64,000 nucleotides of DNA from an uncultured Thermomicrobiaceae bacterium. GTDB taxonomy: Bacteria > Chloroflexota > Chloroflexia > Thermomicrobiales > Thermomicrobiaceae. Positions 18,738 to 28,133 of the stretch are shown here, piece after piece. Position 1 is the stretch's first letter, and every line of letters starts with the position of its first letter. The notes beneath the pieces were generated by a model that was not told the DNA's origin, did no database searches, and was given only the letters and a program-made list of their open reading frames with translations. Position numbers and translations under genes: made by a program. Location: the NCBI GenBank assembly GCA_938082375.1, contig CALKCJ010000007.1, forward strand, positions 62,001-126,000, given 5' to 3'.

Positions 18738-19163
18738 GTGGAGATCCTCTTCGCCTTGATGGTCGGAACACTCTATGGCTGTGCCCTCTATTTGCTGCTG
18801 CGGCGGAGCATCGTCAAGCTGCTGATTGGGCTCATCCTCCTCGGGAACGGGACAAACCTGCTGATCTTCAGCGGCTCAGGCCTGGTTCGCGGTCGCCCGC
18901 CGCTGGTCCCGGTTGACGCCACCAGCGTCCCAGCACCGTACGCAGACCCCCTCCCCCAAGCACTGATCCTGACAGCGATCGTCATCAGCTTCGGTGTCCT
19001 GGTCTATGCAGTCGCGCTCATCTACCGCACCTACCGGGCCCTTGCTACCGACGACCTCGACAACCTAACCAGTACGGATCGATTAGGCGAAGTGCCCGCC
19101 ACAGCGCACGTGGCGGTGGAAGTGCCGCTTCAGCCTATCCATGGCTCCGGGAAGGGTGGCTGA
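18738..19163 (+). CDS. mrpC: Mrp antiporter subunit C (NuoK-like)
   Basis: A roughly 141-residue NuoK-like membrane protein with three helices: YGCALYLLLRRSIVKLLIGL, ILLGNGTNLLIFSG and LPQALILTAIVISFGV carry the subunit C signatures. Two GTG codons are possible. GTG 18738 is preferred because CGGAGG lies 7 bases before it, while GTG 18732 would leave only 1 base. The stop is 3 bases before mrpD. Confidence 0.93.
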   Translation: MEILFALMVGTLYGCALYLLLRRSIVKLLIGLILLGNGTNLLIFSGSGLVRGRPPLVPVDATSVPAPYADPLPQALILTAIVISFGVLVYAVALIYRTYRALATDDLDNLTSTDRLGEVPATAHVAVEVPLQPIHGSGKGG

Positions 19164-19166
19164 CCC

Positions 19167-20687
19167 GTGGGCTGGACCCTTTTCCTTCCTCTCCTGATCC
19201 CGCTCAGTACCGGTATCGTCCTCTTCGGTCTCCGGAGGCGGCGCCGACTGGTGCACACGTTGGCCATCACCGCCTCCACCCTCCTGCTCGCGAGTGCGGC
19301 GCTCCTACTCTTTGTCGTCCAGCGAGACGGGATCCAGGTCGTCGCTCTGGGAACTTGGCCAGCACCATACGGTATCGTGCTCGTCGCCGACCTGCTCAGT
19401 GCGAGCCTGCTGCTCGTCTGCGTGCTCGTTTCCTGGGCGACAGTGATCTACGCGACGACCTGGATCGATCCGGGGCGCGAGCGCGCGGGTTTCTACTCAC
19501 TGGTTTTTATACTCTTGCTCGGTGTCAATGGGGCCTTTCTTACTGGCGATCTCTTTAACCTGTATGTCTGGTTCGAAGTAACACTGATGGCCTCGTTCGT
19601 TTTGCTCGTCCTCGGCGTCGAGCGCGGAGAGGTCGAGGGCGGCATCAAGTACGTCTCGTTGAACTTAATCGCCTCGGCATTCTTCCTCAGCGCGACGGGC
19701 ATTCTGTATGGTCTTGCTGGCACACTCAATCTTGCCGACCTGAGCCAGGTGCTACCGTCGATTGATTCGCATCTCGTGAACCTGGTCGCCGTCCTGTTTG
19801 GCATCGCTTTCGGGATCAAGGCAGGTCTGTTCCCTCTCTTCTTCTGGCTGCCTGCGTCCTACCATACGCCACCAGTGCCGGTCTCTGCACTCTTCGCCGG
19901 GCTCTTGACCAAGGTCGGTGTCTACGCTCTGATCCGCGTCTTCACGTTGCTGTTCCGGCAGGATCCCGATTGGACACACGGTATCCTGCTCGCCTGCTCC
20001 GCACTCACTATGCTGACAGGCGTTCTCGGCGCACTAGTGCAACAAGATATCCGCCGTATCCTCTCCTTCCATATCGTGAGTCAGATTGGATACATGGTCT
20101 TTGGCTTGGCACTTCTCACGCCGTTGGGGCTTGCCAGCAGCGTCTTCTATCTCATCCACCATATCGTGGTGAAAACGAACCTCTTCCTGATCGGCGGTTT
20201 GGTCGAGCGGGTTGGCCGTAGTAGCTCGCTCGACCGACTCGGCGGAATCTTTCGGGCGCGCGCCTGGTTGGGCATCGTGTTCTTGATCCCGGCGTTTTCG
20301 CTTGCCGGGATCCCCCCACTCTCAGGCTTCATCGCCAAGCTCCTGGTGGTGCGTGCCGGCCTCGACGCTGGCGCCTACCTCGCAACCGCCGTCGCTGTCG
20401 CTGTGGGACTGCTCACCTTGATGTCGATGCTCAAGATCTGGAACGAAGCGTTCTGGAAAGATCCTCCAACATCTGGAGTACTAGGCGACCCGAACATTCC
20501 GATCCGACTCGTCGTACCCGTCTTGGTGCTCGCCGCCGTCACACTCCTGCTCGGGCTCCTCGCAGAGCCACTGCTCGATCTGTCGACCCAGGCTGCCGAG
20601 CAAGTACTCGACGCCGACGCCTACCGGGCCGCGGTGTTCGGGCTGCATTCGAGTCTCGAGAACCTCACGGGAGGAGGCGTACCATGA
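19167..20687 (+). CDS. mrpD: Mrp antiporter subunit D (NuoM/N-like)
   Basis: A 506-residue membrane protein homologous to NuoM/NuoN with about 14 helices. Visible motifs are FNLYVWFEVTLMASFVLLVLG (residues ~128-148), the channel segment FPLFFWLPASYHTPPVPVSALF (~213) and LSFHIVSQIGYMVFGLAL. With MrpA it provides the second antiporter-like channel. It starts at GTG 19167 behind GGGAAGGGTGG and overlaps mrpE by 4 bases. Confidence 0.94.
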   Translation: MGWTLFLPLLIPLSTGIVLFGLRRRRRLVHTLAITASTLLLASAALLLFVVQRDGIQVVALGTWPAPYGIVLVADLLSASLLLVCVLVSWATVIYATTWIDPGRERAGFYSLVFILLLGVNGAFLTGDLFNLYVWFEVTLMASFVLLVLGVERGEVEGGIKYVSLNLIASAFFLSATGILYGLAGTLNLADLSQVLPSIDSHLVNLVAVLFGIAFGIKAGLFPLFFWLPASYHTPPVPVSALFAGLLTKVGVYALIRVFTLLFRQDPDWTHGILLACSALTMLTGVLGALVQQDIRRILSFHIVSQIGYMVFGLALLTPLGLASSVFYLIHHIVVKTNLFLIGGLVERVGRSSSLDRLGGIFRARAWLGIVFLIPAFSLAGIPPLSGFIAKLLVVRAGLDAGAYLATAVAVAVGLLTLMSMLKIWNEAFWKDPPTSGVLGDPNIPIRLVVPVLVLAAVTLLLGLLAEPLLDLSTQAAEQVLDADAYRAAVFGLHSSLENLTGGGVP

Positions 20688-21157
20688 ACCTCTTCCTCCT
20701 TAACGTCCTCCTGGCTATCGTCTGGACAATGGCTGTGGGCAGGTTCACATTCCAGCAGTTATCGCTTGGTTTTCTCCTGGGGTTTCTTGTCATCGTGGTG
20801 ATCGAGCCGCTCTGGGGTAAACAGGCCTATACTCCGCGGGTCTGGCGCACACTGCGTTTCACCGGCTTCTTCTTGTGGGAAATGTTCCTGAGCAACCTGC
20901 AGATCGCCTACGACGTGCTCACCCACCGCCTGTACGCGCGCCCGCAGATCATCGCGGTTCCTCTCGACACACGTACCGCGGCTGAGATCACGCTCCTGGC
21001 CAATTTCCTGACGCTGACGCCGGGCACGCTGTCACTCGACGTGTCGACCGATCGGCAAACGCTCTATGTCCACGCTATGTATGTCAAAGACCGTGAGCGA
21101 TTCATCGACGAGGTCAAGCGCGGGCTGGAGGCCCGCTTGTTAGAGGTACTCCGGTGA
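20684..21157 (+). CDS. mrpE: Mrp antiporter subunit E
   Basis: A 157-residue MnhE/MrpE protein with two N-terminal membrane helices and a cytoplasmic C-terminal domain. The family motif [17 protein letters not shown] is present at about residues 107-123. The start overlaps mrpD by 4 bases and the stop overlaps mrpF by 4 bases. Confidence 0.93.
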   Translation: MNLFLLNVLLAIVWTMAVGRFTFQQLSLGFLLGFLVIVVIEPLWGKQAYTPRVWRTLRFTGFFLWEMFLSNLQIAYDVLTHRLYARPQIIAVPLDTRTAAEITLLANFLTLTPGTLSLDVSTDRQTLYVHAMYVKDRERFIDEVKRGLEARLLEVLR

Positions 21158-21447
21158 TCGAGTGGCTGATCGGGCTACCGACTGATACACCGTTGCTGGC
21201 TGCCCCCATGGCGATCCTCGTCGCCGCGCTCGCGCTCGCGTTCGTCCGCGTGGTACGCGGACCGACGATTCCGGATCGCGTGATCGCACTTGACCTGATG
21301 GCCTCGCTCGTGGTCGGCCTCCTACTCCTCCTCGGCGCCGTCCTCGATCTCCTCGCCATCGTCGACATCGCGATCGTGCTAGCGCTGATCGCCTTCCTGA
21401 CTACCGTCGCTTTCGCGTCGCTCATCGAACGGAGGACACGCGAATGA
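21154..21447 (+). CDS. mrpF: Mrp antiporter subunit F
   Basis: A 97-residue protein with three helices. [20 protein letters not shown] (about residues 29-48) is the MnhF/MrpF signature. It starts at GTG 21154, overlapping mrpE, and overlaps mrpG by 4 bases. Confidence 0.93.
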   Translation: MIEWLIGLPTDTPLLAAPMAILVAALALAFVRVVRGPTIPDRVIALDLMASLVVGLLLLLGAVLDLLAIVDIAIVLALIAFLTTVAFASLIERRTRE

Positions 21448-21827
21448 GCGAGATCGTAAGTGGCCTCCTTGCCCTGGCCGGAGCACTCTTGATGCTCATC
21501 GCCGCCATCGGCCTTCTCCGAATGCCGGACTTTTACACGCGGATGCAGGCAGCCGCTAAGGCCGGTACCCTCGGGATCCTCTTGATCGTCGCCGCCACCG
21601 GGATCACGCTTGGCAGCGTGTCAGCGCTCCTCCATGCGCTGCTCGCGAGTCTGTTCTTCCTCCTCACCACGCCGGTCGCCGCGCACCTGCTCGGGCGCGC
21701 GGCGTACCTCTCGGGCATCCGTCCCTGGGTCTTGCATGACGACCTCGCGGGCCGCTACCACCCGAGCACACACGAGCTGAGCGGCGAACCATCGGCCGCA
21801 CCCCCAGAGCCAGACGTCTCCCAGTGA
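21444..21827 (+). CDS. mrpG: Mrp antiporter subunit G
   Basis: A 127-residue MnhG/MrpG protein with three helices. [20 protein letters not shown] (about residues 24-43) is the family signature. A 40-residue hydrophilic, Pro- and Glu-rich tail follows the last helix. It is the last gene of the seven-gene mrp operon; every internal junction overlaps or is 2-3 bases long, so the operon is one translational unit. Confidence 0.93.
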   Translation: MSEIVSGLLALAGALLMLIAAIGLLRMPDFYTRMQAAAKAGTLGILLIVAATGITLGSVSALLHALLASLFFLLTTPVAAHLLGRAAYLSGIRPWVLHDDLAGRYHPSTHELSGEPSAAPPEPDVSQ

Positions 21828-21933
21828 TGCAAGCCACCGCTGGCTCCCACCATCGCCTTCACTTCGACTGGTACGTGCGACCACAGCGTTGCGCTCATGC
21901 ACGAGGCACACCGAACAATGCCGGGGTGCTCCG

Positions 21934-22464
21934 CTACGACACGTCTAATGGACGTGCCGCCGAGCGATACGCGTCGGCCCGCTGGCGGTAACGCTCCGCT
22001 GCCGCACGGATCGCCGCCACTTCCGCGTCGGTCACCGCCCGCACCACCCGGGCCGGCACGCCCATCACGAGCGTGCGCTCCGGGATCTCCCGGCCCTCCG
22101 GGATCAGCGCCCCAGCGGCCACGATGCACCCCGGCCCGAGTCGAGCACCGTTAAGCACGAGCGCCCCCATCCCGATCAGGCAGTCGTCGCCGACCTGGCA
22201 GCCATGGAGGATCGCCCCGTGGCCGACCACCACCCGGGCGCCGACGACGCACGGGTAGCCCGGGTCGGCGTGCACGACCGCACCGTCCTGGACGTTCGTG
22301 CCCTCGCCGATCACGATCTGTTCTGTGTCACCGCGCAGTACCGCGTTGAACCAGACGCTGGCATTCGGGCCGAGCACCACCTCGCCAATGACCCGGGCAC
22401 CGTCCGCGATGTAGGCGCTGGGGTCGGCCTGAGGCCGGCGCTCTCCAAGCGCATAGACAGCCAC
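21934..22464 (-). CDS. Gamma-carbonic anhydrase family hexapeptide-repeat protein
   Basis: A 176-residue left-handed beta-helix protein built of hexapeptide repeats (VIGEVVLGPNASVWFNAVLRG and following). Three zinc-ligand histidines are in place: VVHADPG, VVGHGAILHGC (two). The family hydrates CO2 to bicarbonate or binds acyl groups. GTG 22464 is preferred because GGAGGGAGCAGG precedes it; a further upstream start adds nine residues. It converges on the mrp operon, so a role in pH or bicarbonate balance would fit, but co-regulation is not shown. Confidence 0.85.
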   Translation of the reverse strand: MAVYALGERRPQADPSAYIADGARVIGEVVLGPNASVWFNAVLRGDTEQIVIGEGTNVQDGAVVHADPGYPCVVGARVVVGHGAILHGCQVGDDCLIGMGALVLNGARLGPGCIVAAGALIPEGREIPERTLVMGVPARVVRAVTDAEVAAIRAAAERYRQRADAYRSAARPLDVS

Positions 22465-22641
22465 CCTGCTCCCTCCTTGCCCCGCTTCCACGCGCGCCCC
22501 TTCCCCGCTTCAACTGGCAGGCAGCGAGTCACCTTGCACGGCATGATAGCCGGTTGCGTGCGGCGGCTCCAGCGGGGGAAGGGGAGGCGCGTCTGCTACA
22601 CTGGGTGCGAGCGGAGCAGGCCGAGCGGAAGGGCCAACACA

Positions 22642-23886
22642 GTGGAAGAGGGTTCGAAGCTGGAGCGCGCGCCACTCGCAGGAGTCCGGGTACTCGACCT
22701 GGGCCGGCATCTCGCCGGGCCGACCTGCGCCATGTGGCTGGGCGACCTCGGCGCCGACGTCATCAAGATCGAGAAGCCGGGCGAGGGCGACGACGGCCGC
22801 GCGTCTGGCCCGCCCTTCTTCGATGGCCAAAGCGCCTTCTTCCTGGCGGCAAACCGCAATAAGCGCTCCATCGAGCTCGATATCAAGCAGCCGGAGGGTC
22901 AGGAGATCTTCCGCCGGCTCGCGGAGACCGCCGACGTGGTCGTCGAGAACTTCCGCCCCGGCGTGATGGACGCGCTGGGGATCGGCTACCAGGCGATGGC
23001 CGAGCGCAACCCGCGCATCATCTACTGCTCCATCTCCGGCTTCGGCGCCGACGGGCCCTACGCCGATCGCCCCGGCCTCGACCAGATTATCCAGGGCGTC
23101 TCGGGGTTGATGAGCGTCACCGGGTTCGAGGGCGGCGAGCCGGTGCGCGTCGGCATCCCGATCGCCGACCTGCTCACCGGGCTGTTCGCGGCCTACGGCG
23201 TGCTGGCGGCGTTGCAGGCCCGAGAGCGCACCGGGCGCGGCCAGCACGTGCAAACCTCGCTGCTCGAGGGGATGGTCGGGATGCTGAGCTTCCAGGCTGT
23301 ACGTTACCTCAACGGCGCCGGGGCGCCGCCACCGGCGGGCAACCACCATCCGCTCAACGCGCCCTACGGCGTCTTTCGCGCCAAAGATGGGTATCTGACC
23401 ATTGGCGCGACCGGCGCCAAGCGCTGGCGCAAGCTGTGCGAAGTGCTCGCGGCCGAGGAGTGGTTGGACGACCCGCGCTTCAAGACCAACGGCGACCGCT
23501 ACCGCAACCGCGAGCTGCTGGCTGAGCTGATCAGCGAGCGCCTGCAGGCACATACCATCGACGAGTGGGAGCGTATCCTGAACGCGGCCGGAATCCCCTG
23601 CGGGCCGATCTACCGCATCGACCAGGCGCTGGAGCACCCTCAGGTGCGGCACCGGCAGATGGTGGTCGAGCTTCCCCACCCGGCGATGGGAACCGTTCGC
23701 CTGCTGGGGCTACCGGTGAAGCTGAGCGAGACGCCAGGCGCGATCCGACTCGCCCCGCCGCTCCTCGGCCAGCATACCGACGAGGTGCTGCGGGAGATCG
23801 GTATCAGCGACGATGAGCTGCGCCGGCTGCGCGAGCACGGCGTGATCGGCAGTGGCCCTGCCGTCCAGGCGGAGGCAGCGGGCTAA
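22642..23886 (+). CDS. CaiB/BaiF family (class III) CoA-transferase
   Basis: A 414-residue class III CoA-transferase, normal length for the family. The N-terminal VRVLDLGRHLAGPTCAMWLGDLGADVIKIEKP and the segment PGLDQIIQGVSGLMSVTG, which carries the catalytic Asp, are clear. It moves CoA between an acyl-CoA donor and a carboxylic acid through an aspartyl-CoA anhydride. GTG 22642 is the only suitable start near the domain edge; the frame is open further upstream without homology. The crotonase gene follows 47 bases later, so the pair activates and then converts one acid, in the manner of CaiB and CaiD. The acid is unknown. Confidence 0.88.
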   Translation: MEEGSKLERAPLAGVRVLDLGRHLAGPTCAMWLGDLGADVIKIEKPGEGDDGRASGPPFFDGQSAFFLAANRNKRSIELDIKQPEGQEIFRRLAETADVVVENFRPGVMDALGIGYQAMAERNPRIIYCSISGFGADGPYADRPGLDQIIQGVSGLMSVTGFEGGEPVRVGIPIADLLTGLFAAYGVLAALQARERTGRGQHVQTSLLEGMVGMLSFQAVRYLNGAGAPPPAGNHHPLNAPYGVFRAKDGYLTIGATGAKRWRKLCEVLAAEEWLDDPRFKTNGDRYRNRELLAELISERLQAHTIDEWERILNAAGIPCGPIYRIDQALEHPQVRHRQMVVELPHPAMGTVRLLGLPVKLSETPGAIRLAPPLLGQHTDEVLREIGISDDELRRLREHGVIGSGPAVQAEAAG

Positions 23887-23933
23887 GGGTTCGAGAGCGG
23901 GCAGAGGCGTACGTGGAGCGAGACGGAGGAGCG

Positions 23934-24719
23934 ATGGAGATCGGTACCCCTGACCTGGTGTTCGAGCGTCGGGGCCGCGTGGCCTGGCTCACCTTCAACC
24001 GGCCGGAGACGCGCAACGCGATGACGTTCGCCATGTACGACGACCTGGCGCGCGTATGCGAGCTGGTAGAGCAGGATCCGGAGATCCGGGTACTCGTGCT
24101 GACTGGCGCCGGAGACAAGGCGTTCGTGGCTGGCACCGACATCAGCCAGTTCCGAACCTTCACCGACCCGCAGCACGCGCTCGACTACGAGGAGCGGATG
24201 GACCAGGTGATCGGCCGGCTGGAGGCCCTGCCCCGCCCGACCATCGCCGCCATCCGCGGCTACGCCGTGGGCGGGGGCGCGAGCATCGCGCTCGCCTGCG
24301 ACCTGCGCATCTGCACGCCCGATGCCCGCTTCGGCATCCCGATCGCCCGCACGCTCGGCAATTGCCTCTCGATGGCCAATTACGCCCGGCTGGTCGACCT
24401 GATCGGGCCGGCGCGCACCAAGGAGCTGCTCTTCACCGCGCGGATGATTGAGGCCGAGGAGGCCAGGGCGATCGGCCTGGTCAACGCGATCGTGGAGCCA
24501 GAGGCGCTGGTTGACCGCGCGCAGGAGCTGGCCGAGCAGATCGCCGCCAACGCGCCCCTGACGATCCAAGCGACGAAGGAGGCGGTACGTCGGGTGCTGG
24601 CCCACCGGCGCCCGCCGCGGGCCGAAGACCTAATCCTTACCTGCTACATGAGCGAGGACTTCCGCGAAGGGGTCAGCGCCTTCCTCGAGAAGCGCGCGCC
24701 CCAGTGGAAGGGCCGGTGA
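23934..24719 (+). CDS. Enoyl-CoA hydratase/isomerase family (crotonase-like) protein
   Basis: A 261-residue crotonase-fold protein. The CoA-binding and oxyanion-hole segments are AGTDISQF and GYAVGGGASIALACDLRI (residues ~96-113). The segment that in enoyl-CoA hydratases carries the two catalytic Glu residues reads FGIPIARTLGNCLSM here, with neither Glu, so simple hydration is unlikely. ATG 23934 has an ACGGAGGAGCG ribosome site. It lies behind the CoA-transferase and probably acts on the thioester that enzyme makes, as a dehydratase, racemase, decarboxylase or hydrolase of this broad family. Confidence 0.86.
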   Translation: MEIGTPDLVFERRGRVAWLTFNRPETRNAMTFAMYDDLARVCELVEQDPEIRVLVLTGAGDKAFVAGTDISQFRTFTDPQHALDYEERMDQVIGRLEALPRPTIAAIRGYAVGGGASIALACDLRICTPDARFGIPIARTLGNCLSMANYARLVDLIGPARTKELLFTARMIEAEEARAIGLVNAIVEPEALVDRAQELAEQIAANAPLTIQATKEAVRRVLAHRRPPRAEDLILTCYMSEDFREGVSAFLEKRAPQWKGR

Positions 24720-24789
24720 GCCGGGTTGAGCGACCACGCTTGAGTCCACGACCGCGCGAGCGGACGACGAAGGACGTGGCATCTGGCAA

Positions 24790-24820
24790 AGCAGCTCCCC
24801 CGAAGCGTTCGGGGGCTGCT
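24790..24820. terminator. Hairpin between convergent crotonase and sugar-binding-protein genes
   Basis: AGCAGCTCCCCCGAA and TTCGGGGGCTGCT form a long stem with a two-base bulge and a GCG loop in the 127-base gap between convergent genes. On the minus strand it is followed by TTTGCC; there is no clear T-run on the plus strand. It is probably a bidirectional or leftward terminator. Confidence 0.5.
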
Positions 24821-24846
24821 GGTTACGGGGAAATCGGAGCCGCGGC

Positions 24847-26292
24847 TCAGATGAGGCCGCGGTCGCGCCACTTCTTGAACACGTCCTTGATCTTCTGCTC
24901 GGCCTCGTCCAGCGCTGCCTGGGGCTCCGCCTGCCCAGTCGCCACCTTGGTGAACATGTCGTTGATGATCCAGAGATCGAAGATCTCCGCCTCCGCGGCG
25001 TTCATATAGCCCGGCCAGCCGACGTTGACCGCCCACTCGGGGGCGGTGGCCAGCACGGCGTACTTGTCGGTGGGCTTGACGTTGGGGTCATTCTTGACCA
25101 GCTCCTGCCAGTCCGTTACCGCTTTTGGGAAGGAGGAGATGTCAGAGAACTTGCTTGCCAGGAACTTGTCGCGATAGTTCGCGACGAGATCCTTGAGGAA
25201 CTGCTTCGCCAGATCGACCTTAGGCGAGAACTTCCAGATCACGAAGCAGTTGTACCAGTGGGCGCAGCCACGGCGATCGGCCGGGCCGGAGGCCGCCTTG
25301 GCCAGCCCGATGTTCGGCGCCAGGTCGGGATAGGTGCCCTCGATTGTCCGGCTGGCCGAGATCGAGATCGCGTTCAGGATCAGCGCGCCGCGCCCGGAGG
25401 CCAGGAACCGGTTGTTCGATGCAGCGTCCCAGGCCAGCACCTCCTCCGTCTCGGCCTCCTGGAAGAGCTGGCGGGCATAGTTCAGCGCCTCGATGGTCTC
25501 CGGCTTGTTGATGACGATCTCTCCGTTCTCGCCCTGGATCGAGGTGCCGAAGCCCCACATGATGGCGCGCATCGCCATGCCGGTATCGATCTCCAGCGAG
25601 AAGCCGATGCCGATCGGGTTCCCCAGCTGCTTGAGCTGGCGTCCGGCTTCGAGGATCCCCTGCCAGGTGTCGGGATTACCGCCCACCTGCTGGAACAGGT
25701 CAATGCGGTAGTTGATGGGATCGGCTGCCCAGAAGTGTAGGAGGGCGAACCAGGTATCGGTCTTGGGGTTGTAGCAGGAGCGCTCGAGAAGCGGGTAGGG
25801 GTCGCCGTATTCTTTCTTGAAATCCTCGATGAGGTCGTCCCGCTTAACGACCTCCGGCTCATATTGCGCTGGTGGGAAGCCGAACGCGAAGAGATCGTGG
25901 CCGCTCTGCGCCGAGACCTCGGCGGCAGCGCGAGCCGGGATATCGGCATAGTTGATGTGGTCGGAGATAACCGTGACGTTGTTTTCCTGTCCCCACTTCT
26001 GGACGAACGCATCAAACCACTTGTCGCTGTCAGGGACGAAGTGGCTCCACTGGAGGATCTTGAGCTCTTTCGGCCCTGATGGGGTCGGGGAAGCGATGAC
26101 GGTGGGCGACGCTGCGGCGGCCGGGCTGGGACTCGCCGCCCTGGTGGGCGTTGGTGCGGCCGCGGTCGGGCTTGTTGCCGGCGCGGTCGCGCTGCCTGGC
26201 GTTGCCTCTTGCTGTCTACAGGCTGCCAGCAGCCCGGTGGCGGTGGAGACGGCGATCCACTGGAGCAGACCACGGCGGGTAACTCGTCGCAT
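24847..26292 (-). CDS. ABC sugar transporter, extracellular substrate-binding lipoprotein
   Basis: A 481-residue family 1 solute-binding protein. The N-terminus has arginines (TRRGLLQW), a hydrophobic stretch and the lipobox LLAAC with Cys25, so it should be exported and lipid-anchored. Residues ~28-75 are a Pro/Thr/Ser/Ala linker. The mature domain starts near KELKILQWSHFVPDSDKW. It should bind a sugar or oligosaccharide outside the cell and deliver it to two permeases. The frame is intact, but both permease genes just upstream (malF- and malG-like) are broken, so the transporter cannot work as encoded unless other permeases serve it. Confidence 0.88.
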   Translation of the reverse strand: MRRVTRRGLLQWIAVSTATGLLAACRQQEATPGSATAPATSPTAAAPTPTRAASPSPAAAASPTVIASPTPSGPKELKILQWSHFVPDSDKWFDAFVQKWGQENNVTVISDHINYADIPARAAAEVSAQSGHDLFAFGFPPAQYEPEVVKRDDLIEDFKKEYGDPYPLLERSCYNPKTDTWFALLHFWAADPINYRIDLFQQVGGNPDTWQGILEAGRQLKQLGNPIGIGFSLEIDTGMAMRAIMWGFGTSIQGENGEIVINKPETIEALNYARQLFQEAETEEVLAWDAASNNRFLASGRGALILNAISISASRTIEGTYPDLAPNIGLAKAASGPADRRGCAHWYNCFVIWKFSPKVDLAKQFLKDLVANYRDKFLASKFSDISSFPKAVTDWQELVKNDPNVKPTDKYAVLATAPEWAVNVGWPGYMNAAEAEIFDLWIINDMFTKVATGQAEPQAALDEAEQKIKDVFKKWRDRGLI

Positions 26293-26352
26293 CGCTCTAC
26301 CTCCTCACGAGAAGACACACCGGCACCAGCCGCTGTTCACCCCCTGCTCGAG

Positions 26353-27206
26353 CTAGCGAAGCGCTCCCGCGGTCAGGCCCTCCACGAAGCGGTCGAGGAA
26401 GGGGTTGCAGAGGGGCGCGACCGAAAGGCTCACGACGAGTGCCGATCCCATAATGGCTCCCGAAAAGAAGACGTCGCCGCGGATGAGGTCGGTGGGCACG
26501 CCAGCGCTGACGGTCTTGAGGTGCGAGATCGACACGAAGGTCAGGGCATAGGTGAACTCGTTCACCGCCAGGGTGAACGTGAAGATCACGGCGGTGAGAA
26601 TGCCGGGCAGCGCAAGCGGCAGCATAATGCGCCGGAACGCGGTGAACCGGTCAGCGCCGTCGACGAGCGCTGCCTCCTCGAGCTCCTGAGGCAACGAGCG
26701 GAAAAACCCCATGAGGAGCCAGGCGACGAACGGGGTGCTGAGGCTCGGGTAGGTGATGACCAAGGCCCACAGCCTGTCCTGGAACCCGAGAGCGCTGATG
26801 ATCTGGGAGAGCAGCAGGAAGAGCAGCGTCGGCGGCACCAGGTACGTCAGGAAGATAGCGACGGCGAGCTGCTGGCCCAGCCGCCCGCGCAGGCGCGACA
26901 GCGCGTAGGCCGCCGGGACGGCCAGAACCAGGGTGATCAGCACGGTCGAGAGGCCGACCCCCGCAGTGTTGACGATCCAGCGTGGGAACTTCGTCTCCTC
27001 GAAGAGGAGGCGGAAGTGGGTAATAAGAGTAGGCGGCGCGTTGAGGATGTAAGGGTTATTCGTCGGGTTGTACAGGTCGCTGTCGCGCTTGAACGCGGTG
27101 ATCGCCATCCAGGCGAAGGGAAGAGCGCCTGGGCGAGGAAAATTGCCAGAACGGCCACCAACAGCAGTTTGACGAGATACAGGCGAAGGTGGCTCGGCAC
27201 GCTCAC
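26353..27206 (-). pseudogene. MalG-type sugar ABC permease, frameshifted
   Basis: Reading from GTG 27206, the first membrane helix (VPSHLRLYLVKLLLVAVLA and on) is in one frame, and everything from AWMAITAFKRDSDLYNP to the end is in another. The shift lies at about 27115-27120, where one base is missing in CTCTTCCC-TTCGCC (consensus ...FPFAWM). The rest is intact, including the ATPase-contact EAA loop EEAALVDGADRFTAFRRIMLPLALPG. The start overlaps the stop of the malF remnant (GTGA). A single missing C in a C-run could be a sequencing error, but the upstream permease is damaged several times, which favours real decay. Confidence 0.8.
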
Positions 27207-28133
27207 TGCGCTGTCTCCCGGCTGGCCAGATGGAGTACCCAAACCGCGATCACCGCCAGCGCCGACAGCATGAAGAGCGCGATGGCAGCACCCCGCGCCA
27301 AACCACCGGCGAGGATACCGACCTGGAAGGCCCAGCTTGTCAGCACCTGGCTCGTGTTGTACGGCCCGCCGCGGGTCAGGATCCACACCATCGCTGTCGG
27401 TGAAGGTGAAGAGCGCGGTGAACAGCACGGCGACGCCGATGATCGGCCGGATGATCGGCAGGGTAATTCGGCAGGGTAATGCGGAAGAGTCGGGTGAAGA
27501 ACCCGGCACCGTCCACCAGCGCGGCCTCGATCAGCTCACGTGGGACAGCAGTCATCCCGGCCAGGGTAATCACGGTTGCGAACGGCAGGATGCGCCAGAC
27601 CTGCACCACGATGATCGAGATGATGGCTAGGCTCGGGACACCGAGCCACTGGGGAAACTCGAACGGACCGATGATGCGCAGGCGACGCAGCATCTAGTTC
27701 ACCACACTGTACTGGGAATCGAAGACCCACTTCCAGGCGATTGTGCTCATCACGACCGGCGCGGCCCAGGGGAGCAGCAGGAGATAGCGGATGACCGTCC
27801 GACCACGAAACCGCTCGGCAAGCGCGGTGGCCAAGACGGTCGCCAGCACCAGGACGACGACCAGCACGGCCACGGTGATCAGGACGGTGTTCCTGAGTAT
27901 CTGAAGAAAGACTTGATCGCTAAACAGAGCACGGAAGTTCGCCAATGCGGCAAATGAGAGGTCGCGCCGTCCAACCGAGATATGACTGAAGCTGTAGTAG
28001 ATCGAGAGCAGCAGGGGGAAGCCGATGAGGAGGAAGATATACGTGACTGCCGGGGGAGAAGCCAGAACTCCCACGTGATCAGCCGCCGGGGCCGCCGGGC
28101 GGCCGCTTCGCACTGAAGAGCTGTCGATACCAT
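27203..28133 (-). pseudogene. MalF-type sugar ABC permease with one nonsense codon and three frameshifts
   Basis: Starting at ATG 28133, four defects are visible. (1) A one-base loss in the C-run at about 28055 separates TWEFWLLP from PAVTYIFLLIGFP. (2) A TAG replaces an expected Trp after SQYSVVN, at 27694-27696. (3) A perfect 13-bp tandem duplication at 27455-27480 shifts the frame after FRITLP. (4) A further shift near 27390 separates LFTFTDS from MVWILTRGGPYNTSQV. The pieces together cover a full 290-residue permease, including the EAA loop (EAALVDGAGFFTRLFRITLP). The gene is certainly non-functional as encoded. Confidence 0.88.
27455..27480. repeat. 13-bp tandem duplication inside the malF remnant
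   Basis: TCGGCAGGGTAAT is repeated twice without a gap (27455-27467, 27468-27480). Removing one copy restores the reading RITLPIIRPIIGVAVL expected for the permease family. The duplication is therefore a recent frameshifting mutation rather than an assembly slip in a homopolymer. Confidence 0.9.
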
